A DNA stretch of 64,000 bases, taken from positions 930,001 to 994,000 of the forward strand of contig NZ_LFND01000001.1 of the NCBI RefSeq assembly GCF_001045465.1, read 5' to 3'. Below the pieces are notes generated by a model. That model made no database searches, had not been told where the DNA came from, and saw only the letters and a program-made list of their open reading frames with translations. The stretch is from Chryseobacterium angstadtii (GTDB lineage Bacteria; Bacteroidota; Bacteroidia; Flavobacteriales; Weeksellaceae). Shown piece by piece: positions 35,275 through 43,237 of this stretch (its first letter is position 1; every line of letters starts with the position of its first letter). A program made the position numbers and the translations under genes.

Positions 35275-36354
35275 TTATTTATAAGATATGGGGATAATAT
35301 TTTCTGTCTGCAGATGAAGAGGTTTTAGAAACTGATCCAGCAGGATTCTTCCGTTTCTGATGTGGATTTCTATTTCCGGTTTTCTTTCTGCTTCGTATTT
35401 TCTGAAAGCATCAGTTCTGTTTTTTTCTGATTTTAAATACCGGGTCAGAGTGGCAGAGTCCTTTAATGCTGAGGTGACTCCCTGGCTGGTAAAAGGAATG
35501 AGAGGATGGGCAGCATCGCCTATGAAAACAATGTGGTCTTTATAAAAAGGATTGAGCTGTTCCAGTTCATACACCTTCCACAGATGAATATTATCATAAT
35601 TTGATCCTTTCACAATAGAAGAAACCATGGGGTCCCAGTCTTCAAAAATCTCAAACATATACTTTTTCAGATTTTCGGTGGTAGGTTCTTCGAAGATCCT
35701 GTATTTTTCGTTGTCAAACTGGGAATACCACAGAACGGTATCTTCAGAAATTTTAAGAATTCCAAACGTAAGACCTCCGTCTTCATGATGGTATTTCATG
35801 AAATTGCTTTCCAAACGGGCCGCAATATCCTTGCATTTGATGATATTCACGATTTCATTTTCTCTTACGGTTCTCATCGTCTCATCTTTGAACATCTCCC
35901 TTCTGATACGGCTTTTGGAGCCGTCTGAAACTATGGCCATATCAGCATCTATATAGGTTCCGTCCTGTTTTTTCAGTTTTCCTTTTTGAGTGGTGCATGG
36001 CACTACGGTTTCCCCATATGAGATTTTTTCCGGCGGAATATTTTGAGAAAGAATTCTGATCAGAGTGCTTCTTGAAATCACGAAAACATTTTGAAGGTCT
36101 TTTTCAGCCAGTATTTTTCCCTTGTGTGAATACCGGATGTATTTCTTTAAAAAATTACCCTGTTCAAAGAGTACAGACGGATCAATGATTTGTGAAAGAT
36201 GTTCTATACCTTCTTTTGGAAGTAAAAATCCGTGGCCTGTAAGATCATCTTTTTTTCGTCTTTCATAAATGTGGTAATCCAGTTGGTATTTTTCTAAGTA
36301 ATTCGCCATGCTTAGGCCGGAGATGCCGGCACCCACTACAGCAATTTTGTTCAT
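35275..36354 (-). CDS. FAD-dependent monooxygenase
   Basis: 359 residues of the PHBH-like flavoprotein monooxygenase family. Rossmann motif VVGAGISGLSMANYLEK at residues 5-21, a DG motif (AIVSDGSKSRIRR) near residue 145, and the GD motif VFIGDAAHPLIPFTSQGVTSALKD near residue 280. These enzymes use NAD(P)H and O2 to hydroxylate aromatic or polyketide-like compounds; TetX-like antibiotic hydroxylases belong here too, so resistance cannot be excluded but is not supported. It is coupled with the downstream aminotransferase gene; a short biosynthetic or catabolic unit is inferred. Confidence 0.85.
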   Translation of the reverse strand: MNKIAVVGAGISGLSMANYLEKYQLDYHIYERRKKDDLTGHGFLLPKEGIEHLSQIIDPSVLFEQGNFLKKYIRYSHKGKILAEKDLQNVFVISRSTLIRILSQNIPPEKISYGETVVPCTTQKGKLKKQDGTYIDADMAIVSDGSKSRIRREMFKDETMRTVRENEIVNIIKCKDIAARLESNFMKYHHEDGGLTFGILKISEDTVLWYSQFDNEKYRIFEEPTTENLKKYMFEIFEDWDPMVSSIVKGSNYDNIHLWKVYELEQLNPFYKDHIVFIGDAAHPLIPFTSQGVTSALKDSATLTRYLKSEKNRTDAFRKYEAERKPEIEIHIRNGRILLDQFLKPLHLQTENIIPISYK

Positions 36355-36556
36355 TTCGGAATAATGGATTTTTTCAGTTAGTGTTTAAGCTTACGTTTTG
36401 TAAGTTGTTATTTTGATAAGTGCAAATGTAAATTAAAAACACTAACTATATGAAAAAAATAAATGAATTTAATTTGGAATTAATTAAACATAAAATAAAA
36501 AGAGATATGGTTGTGTTATTTTTAACGAACTGGATGGGTGTATTTTAAGTCAAAAA

Positions 36557-36578
36557 AACCGGGAAATAAATCCCGGTT
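36557..36578 (-). terminator. intrinsic terminator of tnaA
   Basis: Stem AACCGGGA/TCCCGGTT with a 6-nt AATAAA loop; on the minus strand it is followed by a T tract. It separates tryptophanase from the monooxygenase-aminotransferase pair. Confidence 0.85.
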
Positions 36579-36584
36579 GATTAT

Positions 36585-37961
36585 TTATGCTTCTTCAAGC
36601 TGTACTGTAAAATGCCTTAGCAGATCAGGCTCCCAGGTGATTTTATATCCTGTGGAGATCTCCTCACGTCTTTCGTATACATTTTTAATTGCGGCTGCAA
36701 TATAGTCCATATGGTTATTGGTATACGTTCTTCTTGGAATGGCAAGACGTACCAGTTCCAGTTTCGGATAGCGGTTTTCTCTGGTTTCAGGATCTCTGTC
36801 TGCCAGTAAGGTTCCGATTTCTACGGTTCTGATTCCTGCTTCCTTGTAAATTTCAAGGCCTAAGGTTTGTGCAGGATACTCCGCACGGGATACTTTAGGG
36901 AGGAAATTCAGAGAGTCAATGAAAACGGCATGTCCTCCGATAGGTTTTTGAACAGGGATTCCATATTCAATCAGTTTATTTCCAAGATATTCCACCTGTG
37001 AAATTCTGCTTTCCAGATAGGCGAATTCCGTAGCTTCGTCAAGACCTACAGCCAGAGCTGCCATATCTCTTCCGGCCATTCCTCCATACGTGATAAAGCC
37101 TTCGTAAATAATGGTAAAATTAGATGCTTTTCTGAAAATATCTTCACTGTTCAAAGCAATAAATCCTCCGATATTCACAAGACCGTCTTTCTTGGAACTC
37201 ATGGTCATTCCATCTCCGTAAGAAAAAATTTCTTTACAGATCTCTTTGATGGTTCTGTTTTCCTGGCCCTGCTCTCTTTTCTTAATGAAATAAGCATTTT
37301 CCGCGAATCTTGCCGAATCAAAGAAAACAGGAATTCCATAACGGTTGGAAAGTTCTCTTATCGCTTTCATGTTTTCCAAAGAAACGGGTTGACCTCCTGA
37401 AGAATTACAGGTAATTGTAATCAGACAGAATGGAATGTTTTCTTTAGGGTGGCTTTTATAAACTTCTTCCAGTTTTTCAAGATTGATATTTCCTTTAAAA
37501 GGATGAAGGTCATTAATGTCAAAAGCTTCATCAATAGTACAGTCGATAGCGTGAGCTTTTCTGAACTCAATGTGTCCTTTTGTGGTATCGAAATGAGAGT
37601 TTCCAGGGACTACATCACCTTCTTTAACCAAAACCGAGAAAAGAACATTTTCAGCAGCTCTTCCCTGGTGGGTAGGCAATAAATATTTAAAACCGGTAAT
37701 TTTTTCAACACTGTTCTGAAGCTGCTCAAAAGAACGGGATCCTGCGTAGCTTTCATCTCCGGTCATCAATGCGCCCCATTGTCTGTCAGACATTGCGCCC
37801 GTCCCTGAATCGGTAAGAAGGTCAATGAAAACCTGTGACGATTTCAGGTTGAAAAGGTTATAATTAGCTTCTTTAAGCCATTGTTCTCTTTCTTCTCTCG
37901 TCGATTGGCGGATTTCTTCCACCATTTTGATACGAAACGGTTCTGCGTATGGTAATTTCAT
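36585..37961 (-). CDS. tnaA: tryptophanase (tryptophan indole-lyase)
   Basis: 458 residues of the beta-eliminating lyase family. Tryptophanase is favoured over tyrosine phenol-lyase because the segment HFDTTKGH carries the Asp found in E. coli TnaA (FFDTTQGH) where tyrosine phenol-lyase has Thr, and because the C-terminal LLRHFTVQL keeps the TnaA histidine (RHFTAKL) rather than the Phe of tyrosine phenol-lyase. The PLP lysine lies in MTMSSKKDGLVNIGG. The reaction is L-tryptophan to indole, pyruvate and ammonia. No tnaC leader or tnaB permease is seen; it is a monocistronic gene. Confidence 0.92.
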   Translation of the reverse strand: MKLPYAEPFRIKMVEEIRQSTREEREQWLKEANYNLFNLKSSQVFIDLLTDSGTGAMSDRQWGALMTGDESYAGSRSFEQLQNSVEKITGFKYLLPTHQGRAAENVLFSVLVKEGDVVPGNSHFDTTKGHIEFRKAHAIDCTIDEAFDINDLHPFKGNINLEKLEEVYKSHPKENIPFCLITITCNSSGGQPVSLENMKAIRELSNRYGIPVFFDSARFAENAYFIKKREQGQENRTIKEICKEIFSYGDGMTMSSKKDGLVNIGGFIALNSEDIFRKASNFTIIYEGFITYGGMAGRDMAALAVGLDEATEFAYLESRISQVEYLGNKLIEYGIPVQKPIGGHAVFIDSLNFLPKVSRAEYPAQTLGLEIYKEAGIRTVEIGTLLADRDPETRENRYPKLELVRLAIPRRTYTNNHMDYIAAAIKNVYERREEISTGYKITWEPDLLRHFTVQLEEA

Positions 37962-38054
37962 GCGTTAAAATATTTTTTTAGATTGTTTGTAAAGAAAATT
38001 TGTTTGAAATAATTTCAAATTCATCAATGTATATTCAAAAGAAAGCAGAAGGAA

Positions 38055-38672
38055 CTACTCAGGAGCTTTAAATATATTGTCGTCTGAGTGGAACCCGGCT
38101 ACACCGCCGCTTACCGCAAACTTCATGGCAGAAGCAGCAGTCATTCCCACTACAGGTTTGATGTTTTTTTCTTCAGTAACAATTACCCATCCTGAAATAG
38201 CATAGGAGTGGGGAAGATATACCGCAACGTAATTATGTTTTTCGACGTCTGACATTTCCTTTTGAGTCAGGAAACCAATTCTCCAGATTTCAGGATTTTC
38301 GTTGGTTTTTACCCAGACAGGATCGTTAAATTTCTTTTTATCGCCCACAAAAGATGACATGACATCTTTTGTAGGGGTGTAAATATGCTTCACCCCCGGA
38401 GTTTTCTCCAGAAGGCTGTCCATCGTATCGAAAAAGAACCGTCCTACTACGAATTTATTTCCGAGATAGCCCAGAATCGCAGTGATCAGAATTGTTGAAA
38501 CAAAAACCAATCCCGGAATTTCTTTGGCAACGGAAGGAATGATATTGTCAATAGCACTCACAATATACCAGATCACAAAGATAGTAAGCCCGATTGGCCC
38601 AATAATAACCAGCCCCTGAAAGAAATTTTTCAGGAAAAAGTTGGCTATATTTTCGAAGGTCGGTTTTTTCAA
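38055..38672 (-). CDS. DUF502 family membrane protein
   Basis: 205 residues. Two membrane helices (about 18-38 and 50-72) are followed by a soluble domain with the DUF502 motifs MDSLLEKTPGVKHIYTPTKDV, IGFLTQ and YLPHSYAISGWVIVTEEKNI, then VAGFHSD. Plant relatives are the LIKE-COV proteins; the bacterial function is unknown. It lies 24 bp after the miaE gene on the same strand and is probably co-transcribed with it. Confidence 0.88.
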   Translation of the reverse strand: MKKPTFENIANFFLKNFFQGLVIIGPIGLTIFVIWYIVSAIDNIIPSVAKEIPGLVFVSTILITAILGYLGNKFVVGRFFFDTMDSLLEKTPGVKHIYTPTKDVMSSFVGDKKKFNDPVWVKTNENPEIWRIGFLTQKEMSDVEKHNYVAVYLPHSYAISGWVIVTEEKNIKPVVGMTAASAMKFAVSGGVAGFHSDDNIFKAPE

Positions 38673-38696
38673 CGTGGATTTTTTACTTTTTTTATT

Positions 38697-39275
38697 TTAA
38701 CCGTGAATAGATTGTTTGTTTCCGTAAGATTTTATGATATTGGCTTCATATTCCAGCCATTCTTCCCAGCGCTTGTTTACCTTTTCCGGTTCGCCAAGCT
38801 GTCTTGCAAATCCTATAAAAGTGGTGTAATGATTGGCTTCTGAGATCATCAGTTCCTTATAGAATATTTTGAGTTCTTCGTCTTTAATATTTTCGGTAAG
38901 CACTTTAAATCTTTCGCAGCTTCTGGCTTCAATCATTGCTGCAAAAAGCATTTTGTCTACAATAAGATCTTCTCTGCTTCCCTGAACGACAAATTTGGCA
39001 AGTTCGTTTACATAGTCATCTTTTCTTGCTCTTCCGAAAGTATAGCCTCTTTTCTTGATGATATCATGAACCTGGCTGAAGTGATCCAGTTCTTCTTTTG
39101 CAATAACAAGAAGTTCGGTCACAATTTCAGTTTCTTCAGGCAGCATGGTGATCAAAGAAATGGCATTGGTTAAAGCTTTTTGCTCACACCAGGCATGGTC
39201 CGTTAAAATTTCTTCTATGTTTTCCTCCGCAATATTTGCCCACCTTGGATCGGTAGGAAGTTTCAACTTAAACAT
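38697..39275 (-). CDS. miaE: tRNA-(ms2io6A37)-hydroxylase-like di-iron protein
   Basis: 192 residues from the ATG at 39275 (MFKLKLPTDPRWANIAEENI); the upstream ATG adds a non-conserved stretch. Ferritin-like carboxylate/histidine ligands are visible: DHAWCEQKA, ELDHFSQVHDII, EARSCERFKVL and EANHYTTFIGFA. The family hydroxylates the isopentenyl side chain at A37 of tRNAs that read U-starting codons. MiaB, which adds the methylthio group at the same base, is also in this window (60.6 kb), which supports the call. Confidence 0.92.
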   Translation of the reverse strand: MFKLKLPTDPRWANIAEENIEEILTDHAWCEQKALTNAISLITMLPEETEIVTELLVIAKEELDHFSQVHDIIKKRGYTFGRARKDDYVNELAKFVVQGSREDLIVDKMLFAAMIEARSCERFKVLTENIKDEELKIFYKELMISEANHYTTFIGFARQLGEPEKVNKRWEEWLEYEANIIKSYGNKQSIHG

Positions 39276-39351
39276 GTTTTGAATTTTCTGTAAAATTAAA
39301 ATAAATTGCAATAAGAAATGGTTATTTTATTTCAAATTGTCTGCTAAAGTA

Positions 39352-40440
39352 TTAAGTCGCTGTTTTTTTTCTTAAAAACTCCAAAACTTTCCAACCCATA
39401 TCATCTACTTTTTTTAAGCCCGCGGCAATAATAAAAGCCAGAATAATATTAATGATATAAATGAGAATCATCAATGTCCACCAGGGCATATGGTCTTTTA
39501 AAGGAACCACAATAAAATAGACCAGAGAAGAGCTTAATCCCTGGGCGAAATAAAAGAATATGGCATTTTTCCCGATATAAGTCACAAAATTTTCTTTTGA
39601 GATCTTTAAACGGTTGTAAAGCACAAACAAAGTGGTAAGTGAAAACAGGCACCAGATAATGTATGGAATTCTTGGTGGGAATTTATTTTTATTGATTTTA
39701 TAAAAGATCTCGCTTCCGTAATACCAGAACATCCAGATCAATGCTCCTGCAACGAGTGCATATAAAACAGGAATGATCTTTGTTGGGATTTTTTTGCCAC
39801 GCATTCTGTTGGCAATCAAAAAAACGGCCAGATAAAATGCAACATAGCCTACCTGTCCCGTCGGATAGATTTCCGGAAAAAGATTAAAGATTAAAGTCAG
39901 TGAAAGACAGATTCCTATAAACCAGTTGACATGTTTGGGAAAGAATCTTAGAATCAATACCCCGAAAACAGCCAGAATAAAATACACTTTCAGATACCAG
40001 AAGCTTCCCATTACTACAGGGAAGGTGTCTGCATTGGTATATTGGTGAAGGTACCAGTTTCCGAGATTCTGCCATTGGGGAATATCTGAAACACTGGTTG
40101 CCGCATACTTTGAACCAAAAGTGGAATAAAAGCTCTGAAGCCATTCCATAGAGAAAAATGTTAAGCCAAAAACTTTGAAAAAGTAATCCATAAAGAACAG
40201 GAATGTTACAAAGATCATGTAGGTGATCTGAAGTTTCAACAGCCTGTAGAATGTTTTTTCTATGTTTGATCCGGAGGTGATTCCGCTCAGGGCGTAAAAA
40301 AGAGCCACATCAAATACGAGAGAAAATACTCGGACCTCTGCTGGAATATAAAATTGTCCGGACCAGAAAGCGGTGTGGATGAAGATGATGGAAAGAGTTG
40401 CCATTCCTTTGGCAAAATCAATGTAGAGATCTCTGTTCAT
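39352..40440 (-). CDS. acyltransferase family 3 membrane protein
   Basis: 362 residues with about ten membrane helices. The N-terminal RDLYIDFAKGMATLSIIFIHTAFWSG matches the acyltransferase 3 signature (D..RG.A.L.V...H), with the catalytic-type histidine at HTAFW. Such enzymes O-acetylate or acylate surface polysaccharides, LPS or small molecules. The target is unknown; the neighbouring genes give no polysaccharide context. Confidence 0.82.
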   Translation of the reverse strand: MNRDLYIDFAKGMATLSIIFIHTAFWSGQFYIPAEVRVFSLVFDVALFYALSGITSGSNIEKTFYRLLKLQITYMIFVTFLFFMDYFFKVFGLTFFSMEWLQSFYSTFGSKYAATSVSDIPQWQNLGNWYLHQYTNADTFPVVMGSFWYLKVYFILAVFGVLILRFFPKHVNWFIGICLSLTLIFNLFPEIYPTGQVGYVAFYLAVFLIANRMRGKKIPTKIIPVLYALVAGALIWMFWYYGSEIFYKINKNKFPPRIPYIIWCLFSLTTLFVLYNRLKISKENFVTYIGKNAIFFYFAQGLSSSLVYFIVVPLKDHMPWWTLMILIYIINIILAFIIAAGLKKVDDMGWKVLEFLRKKTAT

Positions 40441-40554
40441 TGTTGATGGATATAGTTCAAAAATAAATAAACTTTGGGATATGTATGAAATAAACTGAAA
40501 AGAGACAGAACATTGCTGCCTGCCTCCTTTGTTAAATATGCTAAAAATGAATGT

Positions 40555-41442
40555 TTACTTAAGCTGCTTGAATTCTTCTTCAGAAATTTCTCCGGTCTGG
40601 ATTTTTCTGAGTTCATCCATGTACTGGCTCATATAGGCATCAATCTCCGGATTGACAGAGTTTTTACCCATTTTATAAGTTCCGTTTAATACACCCTGAT
40701 AATAATAGAAGAAATTATAATCGAAATTGGCTGCATTAAGATCGTATTGACCCAGAAGGAATCCTAAACGTACCGCAGATCTTCTTTGCGGAGGAGTTCC
40801 GTGGTGATTGTAGCTGTTGGTCTGATAGTCTCCGATGCTTTGTGCAAACTCGTAAGCCGCTGCAATTTCAGAGAAATTTGTTTTGTTGTATCCGTTGGGT
40901 CTTCTTAGGTAATATCCTGCAAATCCGTCTGCTTCCAGTTCGTTTGGTCTTGCAGTAGATTCATTTACGGAAGGAAGGCCAAAAATATACTGAAGCTGAT
41001 GTCCATATTCGTGGGCAAGGATCATGGCATTTACGATATCTCCGCCTTTGTTTTTTGCGTCAGCGTAGATGGCGTATCCGTAGTAAATTTTTCCTGAGGA
41101 ATAAGAGATGGCATTGTATGTTGAATTGAAATTAGAAGGATCATCTACAAAACGAAGTGTAGGATTGCTTCTTCCCCAAAGACTTGCGATCTTGGTCATT
41201 TGCCCATTCATGAAGTTGGTATCTGCTGTGTTCTGAAGTCCGGTTTTCAGGACGGCTGTAGAGCTCCAGTTCTGATCTACGTAAGAACAGCTTTTTTCAA
41301 GGTCTCCCGGTTGATCAAGCTTGGCGCTTTCAGACTGAGATTCAGGAAGAACAGATTCTTCCATTTTGTCATCACGGCACGCTGACAGTGAGAAAGCGGC
41401 AATGGCTCCTGCCAGTAAGCAGAATTTGAAGTTTCTTTTCAT
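40555..41442 (-). CDS. putative neutral zinc metallopeptidase lipoprotein
   Basis: 295 residues. A lipoprotein signal (FSLSAC, Cys 22) anchors the protein in a membrane. The zinc site is HEYGH at 144-148 (in MILAHEYGHQLQYIFG), with the third-ligand-type ELEADGFAGYYL motif about 20 residues later, as in M48-like/YpfJ proteases. The C-terminal region ends in a charged helix (SEEEFKQLK). The substrate is unknown. It is a single gene, divergent from rplU. Confidence 0.85.
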   Translation of the reverse strand: MKRNFKFCLLAGAIAAFSLSACRDDKMEESVLPESQSESAKLDQPGDLEKSCSYVDQNWSSTAVLKTGLQNTADTNFMNGQMTKIASLWGRSNPTLRFVDDPSNFNSTYNAISYSSGKIYYGYAIYADAKNKGGDIVNAMILAHEYGHQLQYIFGLPSVNESTARPNELEADGFAGYYLRRPNGYNKTNFSEIAAAYEFAQSIGDYQTNSYNHHGTPPQRRSAVRLGFLLGQYDLNAANFDYNFFYYYQGVLNGTYKMGKNSVNPEIDAYMSQYMDELRKIQTGEISEEEFKQLK

Positions 41443-41586
41443 ATAAAATATTTTTGGTGGATACGAAGGTATAAAATTATCTCTTATATATGAGTACTTT
41501 AATGTTAAAAATTATTCAAAACATAGTGAAATGATTTTTATTAAAAAAATACAGATCTGATAGTAAGGTATTTAGAAATTTATTCA

Positions 41587-41594
41587 TATATTTG
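41587..41594 (+). promoter_or_regulatory. -7 element of the rplU-rpmA operon
   Basis: TATATTTG matches the Bacteroidetes -7 consensus TAnnTTTG, 30 bp upstream of the rplU ATG. Confidence 0.65.
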
Positions 41595-41624
41595 CACCTC
41601 GAAATAACTAAAAATTTATAAACA

Positions 41625-42200
41625 ATGTTTGCAATTGTAGAAATAGCAGGGCTTCAATACAAAGTTGAGCAAGACCAGAAGTTGTTTGTAAACCGTTTAA
41701 AAGGAGAAAAAGGAGACAAAGTTTCTTTTGACAAAATTCTTCTTACTGTAAACGGTTCAATCACTGTTGGCGCCCCAGCTGTAAGCGGTATCACTGTAGA
41801 TGCAGAGATCCTAGACCACGTAAAAGCTGATAAAGTAATCGTTTTCAAAAAGAAAAGAAGAAAAGGTTATCAGGTGAAAAACGGTCACAGACAATCTTTA
41901 ACTCAAATTAAAATCACTGGTATCACTGGTTTTGAAGGAGGATCTAAGAAAGCTGCTAAAAAAGAAACTGTGAAAGCTGAAGTTCTTTCAGACAACGCAA
42001 CTGTTAACTTTGGTGAAGATCACGAACTGAACTATCACTTGAAGAAAAACAACTTGTCTCAGTCTAAAGAAAACAGAGAGACTTTAATTACTTTAGGTAA
42101 AGCAGTTAAAGTTGAATTAGAGAAAAAAATTCTTACTCACGAAGAAGTAGATGCTGCTATCGTTAAGAATATTGATCAATTTAAAGCACTTAACAAATAA
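41625..42200 (+). CDS. rplU: 50S ribosomal protein L21 (extended)
   Basis: 191 residues. Residues 1 to about 103 are canonical L21 (MFAIVEIAGLQYKVEQDQKL, KVIVFKKKRRKGYQVKNGH, ITGI). The remaining ~88 residues form an extension (AKKETVKAEVLSD...ILTHEEVDAAIVKNIDQF) not found in E. coli L21 but usual in Flavobacteriia. It binds 23S rRNA in the large subunit. It is 12 bp upstream of rpmA, the universal L21-L27 pair. Confidence 0.97.
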   Translation: MFAIVEIAGLQYKVEQDQKLFVNRLKGEKGDKVSFDKILLTVNGSITVGAPAVSGITVDAEILDHVKADKVIVFKKKRRKGYQVKNGHRQSLTQIKITGITGFEGGSKKAAKKETVKAEVLSDNATVNFGEDHELNYHLKKNNLSQSKENRETLITLGKAVKVELEKKILTHEEVDAAIVKNIDQFKALNK

Positions 42201-42212
42201 TCCAGTAATAAA

Positions 42213-42470
42213 ATGGCACACAAGAAAGGAGTCGGTAGTTCCAAGAACGGTAGAGAGTCTCACTCTAAAAGATTAGGTGTGAAGATTTTCGGAGGACAAG
42301 AAGCTATTGCCGGAAATATTATTATCAGACAGAGAGGTACACAGCACCACCCGGGTGAAAACGTGGGAATGGGTAAAGACCACACTTTGTTTGCATTAGT
42401 AGACGGTAAAGTAGTTTTCAGAAAGAAAGCAAACAACAGATCTTTCGTATCTGTAGAAGCAAACGCATAA
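42213..42470 (+). CDS. rpmA: 50S ribosomal protein L27
   Basis: 85 residues, starting [20 protein letters not shown], with the conserved [11 protein letters not shown] and [16 protein letters not shown] motifs. L27 lies near the peptidyl transferase centre. The N-terminus begins directly with the mature AHKKG form, so no protease-cleaved extension of the Firmicutes type is present. Follows rplU and ends at a clear terminator. Confidence 0.98.
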   Translation: MAHKKGVGSSKNGRESHSKRLGVKIFGGQEAIAGNIIIRQRGTQHHPGENVGMGKDHTLFALVDGKVVFRKKANNRSFVSVEANA

Positions 42471-42492
42471 TTTTAAGCGTTTTATAAAATTT

Positions 42493-42522
42493 AAACCTCG
42501 GCATTAGCTGAGGTTTTTTTTG
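42493..42522 (+). terminator. intrinsic terminator of rplU-rpmA
   Basis: Stem AAACCTCGGC/GCTGAGGTTT (one G-U pair), ATTA loop and a run of T. Confidence 0.9.
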
Positions 42523-42582
42523 TTTTTAATGCTACATAATAAAAATATTTTCATTAATATTCTAATTATTGTGAATTATTTA

Positions 42583-42590
42583 TATATTTG
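42583..42590 (+). promoter_or_regulatory. -7 element of the leader-peptide gene at 42667
   Basis: TATATTTG, exact TAnnTTTG match. It implies a 5' leader of about 70 nt before the peptide ATG. Confidence 0.6.
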
Positions 42591-42666
42591 TTATAACCAA
42601 CTAACAAATCATTTGCGAATGCTGAAAAATAAATAAGTAAGTTTCGCATTAAAAACAAAAACTATT

Positions 42667-42834
42667 ATGAAAAACCTGAAAAAACTTTCAAAGAAAGAAT
42701 TAAAAACAATTGAAGGCGGTGCTTTGGCATGTCCGGTTCCTGCAACTACATGTGGTGAATGGTGCTCATGGACGGCGCAGCAAAGACTCCGTTGTCCTAA
42801 TTTGGTTTCCGATCCCGAACCATGTGGATGTTAA
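42667..42834 (+). CDS. double-glycine-leader cysteine-rich peptide (bacteriocin-like)
   Basis: 55 residues. The leader MKNLKKLSKKELKTIEGG is almost the same as those at 16013 and 16792 and ends in Gly-Gly at residues 17-18. The core has six cysteines (positions 22, 29, 33, 43, 53 and 55), with CGEWCSW and an end at PEPCGC. It has its own promoter and terminator. No transporter, protease or modification gene is near. It is 25 kb from the other three related peptides, so this is a dispersed family rather than one cluster. Confidence 0.8.
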   Translation: MKNLKKLSKKELKTIEGGALACPVPATTCGEWCSWTAQQRLRCPNLVSDPEPCGC

Positions 42835-42857
42835 CATAAATAAAATAGTTATTGAAA

Positions 42858-42882
42858 ATCCCCGGCATTGTCGGGGATATTT
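42858..42882 (+). terminator. intrinsic terminator of the peptide gene
   Basis: Stem ATCCCCG/CGGGGAT, 7-nt loop, followed by ATTTT. Confidence 0.8.
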
Positions 42883-42930
42883 TATATAAGTTGGTCAGTA
42901 ATTTAACCTGAGTGTGGGATTCGTGATATG

Positions 42931-43146
42931 GGTTTGAGAGTCGGAGGGTTTGAGGGTTTGAGGGTTTTAGCGTTTGAGAGTTTTAGTGTTTGAGAGTTTC
43001 GGGAAGTGATGAGTGATTTTATGCGTATCTTGGAGTTAGAGGATTTTTATATTTCACTTGCGTAGCAAAATTGGCCTTTGACTTTTCTAAATCTCAGCCT
43101 TAGCCTGGAGACCAGAAATCCTACTATCCCGAACTGAGGTTAATTT
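42931..43146. repeat. dispersed intergenic repeat, copy 1
   Basis: It begins with a low-complexity run of TTTGAGGG/TTTGAGAG-like units (to about 43000) and continues into CACTTGCGTAGCAAAATTGG, TCTAAATCTCAGCCTTAGCC and ATCCCGAACT. The same blocks in the same order occur at 57567-57754. There is no ORF. It fills most of the 403-bp gap between the peptide gene and the DUF5686 gene. Confidence 0.75.
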
Positions 43147-43201
43147 ATGATATTGTGGAAAATTAAACAAGATTTCACACGACATGAAGCCGGTTAAAAA
43201 A

Positions 43202-43229
43202 AGCTCCCTGTTTCTGAGAACAAAGAGCT
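43202..43229 (-). terminator. probable terminator of the DUF5686 gene
   Basis: Imperfect hairpin AGCTCCCTGTT/AACAAAGAGCT; on the minus strand it is followed by a run of seven T. Confidence 0.55.
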
Positions 43230-43237
43230 GATGTATT

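Noticed and set aside
36585..37961. Tyrosine phenol-lyase as the identity of the beta-eliminating lyase
   Set aside because: Residues at the substrate-specific positions (Asp in HFDTTKGH, His in LLRHFTVQL) are those of tryptophanase.
42940..43010. Tandem TTTGAGGG/TTTGAGAG units considered as a CRISPR or VNTR array
   Set aside because: Units are 7-9 bp with no spacers, so not CRISPR; the run is short and irregular, and better described as the head of the dispersed repeat.
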